Source of the DNA: Chloroflexota bacterium
GTDB taxonomy: Bacteria > Chloroflexota > Ktedonobacteria > Ktedonobacterales > Ktedonobacteraceae
Direction: 5' to 3'
Length of the DNA: 5,909 bases
NCBI GenBank assembly: GCA_005881995.1
Contig: VBHV01000065.1
Span: 1 to 5,909 of the forward strand
The notes below the pieces were generated by a model. The model searched no databases, was not told the DNA's origin, and saw only the letters and a list, made by a program, of their open reading frames with translations. Below, in pieces: positions 4,076 through 5,909 of this stretch (position 1 is the first letter of the stretch; the number at the start of each line of letters is the position of its first letter). The position numbers and the translations under genes are program-made.

Positions 4076-5909
4076 TTAACGGACAAAGACGACGACGGCG
4101 CTGACATTGTCCTCACCGCCGTTGGCGTTGGCCATATCGATTAATTGCATGCAGGCGGTCTGCGGATCGGGCGCGTTATTGAGCGTGCTTTCGATCTGCG
4201 GATTGCGTACCATTTCCCATAAGCCGTCGGAACAGCTCAGGAGGATATCGCCGGGATGCAATTGCTGTTTGAAAATGTCAATTTGCGTGTTAGGCTTATC
4301 TCCCAGGCTGCGGAAGATCTGACTGCGCTGGGGATGGGTGTACACGTCATCCGGCTCAATCAGGCCACTCGCGACCAGTTGTCCTACCAGGGAATGATCG
4401 GTTGTTAATTGATATAGCTGCTTTCCTCGTATCATATAGGTGCGACTATCGCCTACATTGATTATGTATGCATGTTCACCCACGATCATAAAACCGGTGA
4501 TGGTGGAACCCATATCGGTTTTATCCTGTGCATTTTTCTGGCAGAGGATGACGTTGGCATCCTCGATTGAGCCGTGCAGCAGTGTGACCAGGGCATCTTC
4601 GTCGAATGGTTTGGCGGGTTGGCCATCTTTTTCGGCGGTCAGCGGCGCAGCCAGTAATTCGCGCGTCATGCGCTCGGCGATGACGTTGATAGTCATACGG
4701 CTGGCGACCTGCCCGTTGTCGTGACCACCCAGACCATCAGCGACAATGAAGATACCGGCGGGAGCTGAGAACGATTCGTGGACGCGCTGCAGTTCTAGCA
4801 CGAGGGTGCTGTCTTCGTTTGGTTCGCTGCGCCGCACGTTGCCTGCATCAGAATACGAGGCCGCGACTAACTGCACTCCGTTGGGGAATGCGCTCTGTTG
4901 AGCCTGTATCTGTTCGATGACGTAGGTGTGCCCCTGATCAACGAAGGTGTTGGTGATGTTGCCTTGCAAGACATGGGAATCGTCTTGATTCTCTTGCGCA
5001 GAATACTCGTGCATAATATATGGGACATCGAGCAGACTCGCGCCGCAGTCGTTACAGAAATCATCACCCTGTGAGTTTTGTTCCGAGCCGCAATTCCAGC
5101 AGCGCTGGTAGCCCTGGTGGTCGATCACCTGGTATTCGTGCTCTTGCGGGCTGTCGCTGATTACCTGGGTAATCTCATAGCGGCCCTGGAGAGTTGTGCC
5201 AACGGGCATTACAAGGAAGTCACCCGATGATATTGCCTGTTCGGGCTGCCCGGCTTGATCGGCCTGCTCTGCCTGTTCCGTATGCTCGGCCTCTTCGGAC
5301 TGTTCGACAGGTGGTTGCTCTGAAGGTTGTTGCATTGTTTCACTCTTTTCCATGTCAGGATACACGCCGCCATAGGTTGCATTTTGTGAGTGCGATGTTT
5401 CCGTGCCTTCTACCGCACCATTCTCCATTGGAGGCGGTGGGGGTGGAATAGGGATCGCTTCGTTCTCATCTGATGCTCCCATCGAGACGGTAGCGATGTT
5501 CTGTGCACTCGCGGACGGTGGCGAAGCCGGGGTGGTTGGCGTGTCACCGGTCTCGGCTGTAGGTGCCCGCTTTATCGCGCCCTCTGTCCCCTGCTCGCTG
5601 CCCGATTGCCCTGATTGCCAGCGACGTTGATGATAGGCGACCATCTTCTCGGGCGGCAGAATGAGAGTTGGAACCAGGCTTGGATCTTCTTCTACAGGCT
5701 CAGTTTGAGCCTGGATGTCCGCGCCCTCTGCATCCTCTTGCGCGGGCGCGAGCTGGGTTTTGTCCTGCATGTCCTCTTGCGTGGGCACATATTGCTTGTC
5801 TTCCTTCTCCTCCTGTATCGATGCCAGCATGGTAGGTGTAGGGACGCGATAAATCGCGTCCTCCGGCAGCGATGTGGCCACAGTTGGAGCGTGTTGCGCC
5901 GAGCTGGAT
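4076..5909 (-). CDS. Zinc-ribbon PP2C-type Ser/Thr protein phosphatase (5' end outside window)
   Basis: Removes phosphate from Ser/Thr residues in a metal-dependent reaction. Numbering uses a GTG at 5879-5881, but no SD precedes it and the frame stays open to the window edge, so the true start is probably upstream. Residues 1-220 are disordered: Pro/Glu/Gln-rich, with six prolines at 146-151 and an EQA-type repeat at 193-216. Residues 227-260 resemble the opening of a Ser/Thr kinase domain ('TLQGRYEITQVI...YQVIDHQGYQR') but lack the Gly loop and VAIK lysine. A zinc ribbon follows (C261, C264, C276, C279). The PP2C domain (about 335-601) has 'RRSEPNED' (D357), 'ADGLGGH' (D382), 'MGST', 'NVGDSR', 'TTDHSLV', 'SDGLW' (D552) and 'GGEDN' (D591), so all metal-binding aspartates are present. 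No membrane segment is seen. It is followed after 92 nt by the VWA gene. Confidence 0.9.
   Translation of the reverse strand, partial: SSSAQHAPTVATSLPEDAIYRVPTPTMLASIQEEKEDKQYVPTQEDMQDKTQLAPAQEDAEGADIQAQTEPVEEDPSLVPTLILPPEKMVAYHQRRWQSGQSGSEQGTEGAIKRAPTAETGDTPTTPASPPSASAQNIATVSMGASDENEAIPIPPPPPPMENGAVEGTETSHSQNATYGGVYPDMEKSETMQQPSEQPPVEQSEEAEHTEQAEQADQAGQPEQAISSGDFLVMPVGTTLQGRYEITQVISDSPQEHEYQVIDHQGYQRCWNCGSEQNSQGDDFCNDCGASLLDVPYIMHEYSAQENQDDSHVLQGNITNTFVDQGHTYVIEQIQAQQSAFPNGVQLVAASYSDAGNVRRSEPNEDSTLVLELQRVHESFSAPAGIFIVADGLGGHDNGQVASRMTINVIAERMTRELLAAPLTAEKDGQPAKPFDEDALVTLLHGSIEDANVILCQKNAQDKTDMGSTITGFMIVGEHAYIINVGDSRTYMIRGKQLYQLTTDHSLVGQLVASGLIEPDDVYTHPQRSQIFRSLGDKPNTQIDIFKQQLHPGDILLSCSDGLWEMVRNPQIESTLNNAPDPQTACMQLIDMANANGGEDNVSAVVVFVR
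5234..5305 (-). repeat. Low-complexity Glu/Gln/Ala repeat in the PP2C N-terminal region
   Basis: This stretch encodes residues 193-216 of the phosphatase, a degenerate run of short E-Q-A/D-Q-A units ('TEQAEQADQAGQPEQA'). At the DNA level it shows imperfect copies of GCCTGTTC/GCCTGCTC-like units on the plus strand. It is likely a flexible linker between the disordered N-terminus and the kinase-like/zinc-ribbon segment, and a site where length may vary between strains. Confidence 0.6.

Overview
The window looks like a piece of a Chloroflexota chromosome, most likely from the Ktedonobacteria. This is an inference from gene content: zinc-ribbon proteins carrying PP2C and FHA domains, a cytosolic VWA protein with a cyanobacterial/Chloroflexota-like context, a YidC with a long Ser/Gly/Arg tail, and roughly balanced base composition. 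No 16S or other phylogenetic marker is present to confirm it. Every gene I can support lies on the minus strand, so transcription runs from high to low coordinates.

Region 1 (about 2080-5909) is a three-gene phospho-signalling cluster. In transcription order it encodes a PP2C-type Ser/Thr phosphatase (4076-5909, 5' end outside the window), a cytosolic von Willebrand factor A protein with an intact MIDAS (2745-3983), and a double zinc-ribbon FHA protein (2080-2715). The phosphatase has a long disordered N-terminus, a short stretch resembling the first strands of a protein-kinase N-lobe, and a zinc ribbon before the catalytic domain. A reader domain (FHA), an eraser (PP2C) and a metal-dependent protein-binding scaffold (VWA) are therefore side by side. 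The matching kinase is not in the window and may lie upstream. A candidate extended -10 promoter sits between the phosphatase and VWA genes.

Region 2 (1-2079) is the conserved rpmH-rnpA-yidD-yidC-jag housekeeping operon: ribosomal protein L34, the RNase P protein, the YidD insertion factor, the YidC membrane insertase, and the first nine codons of jag/khpB at the window edge. It is preceded by a promoter with exact TTGACA and TATAAT hexamers 18 bp apart. rnpA, yidD, yidC and jag all appear to start with GTG, whereas rpmH and the two complete signalling genes start with ATG.

The most interesting non-coding signal is a composite hairpin (1790-1846) filling the rpmH-rnpA gap. Its 6 + 8 + 5 bp of nested pairing place the rnpA Shine-Dalgarno sequence inside the stem, with the anti-SD strand only 13 nt after the rpmH stop codon. 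This suggests that rnpA translation is held down or coupled to rpmH translation. RnpA itself departs from the usual RNR motif at two positions. No gene-free stretch longer than 300 bases exists, and I see no RNA genes, mobile elements or CRISPR arrays.
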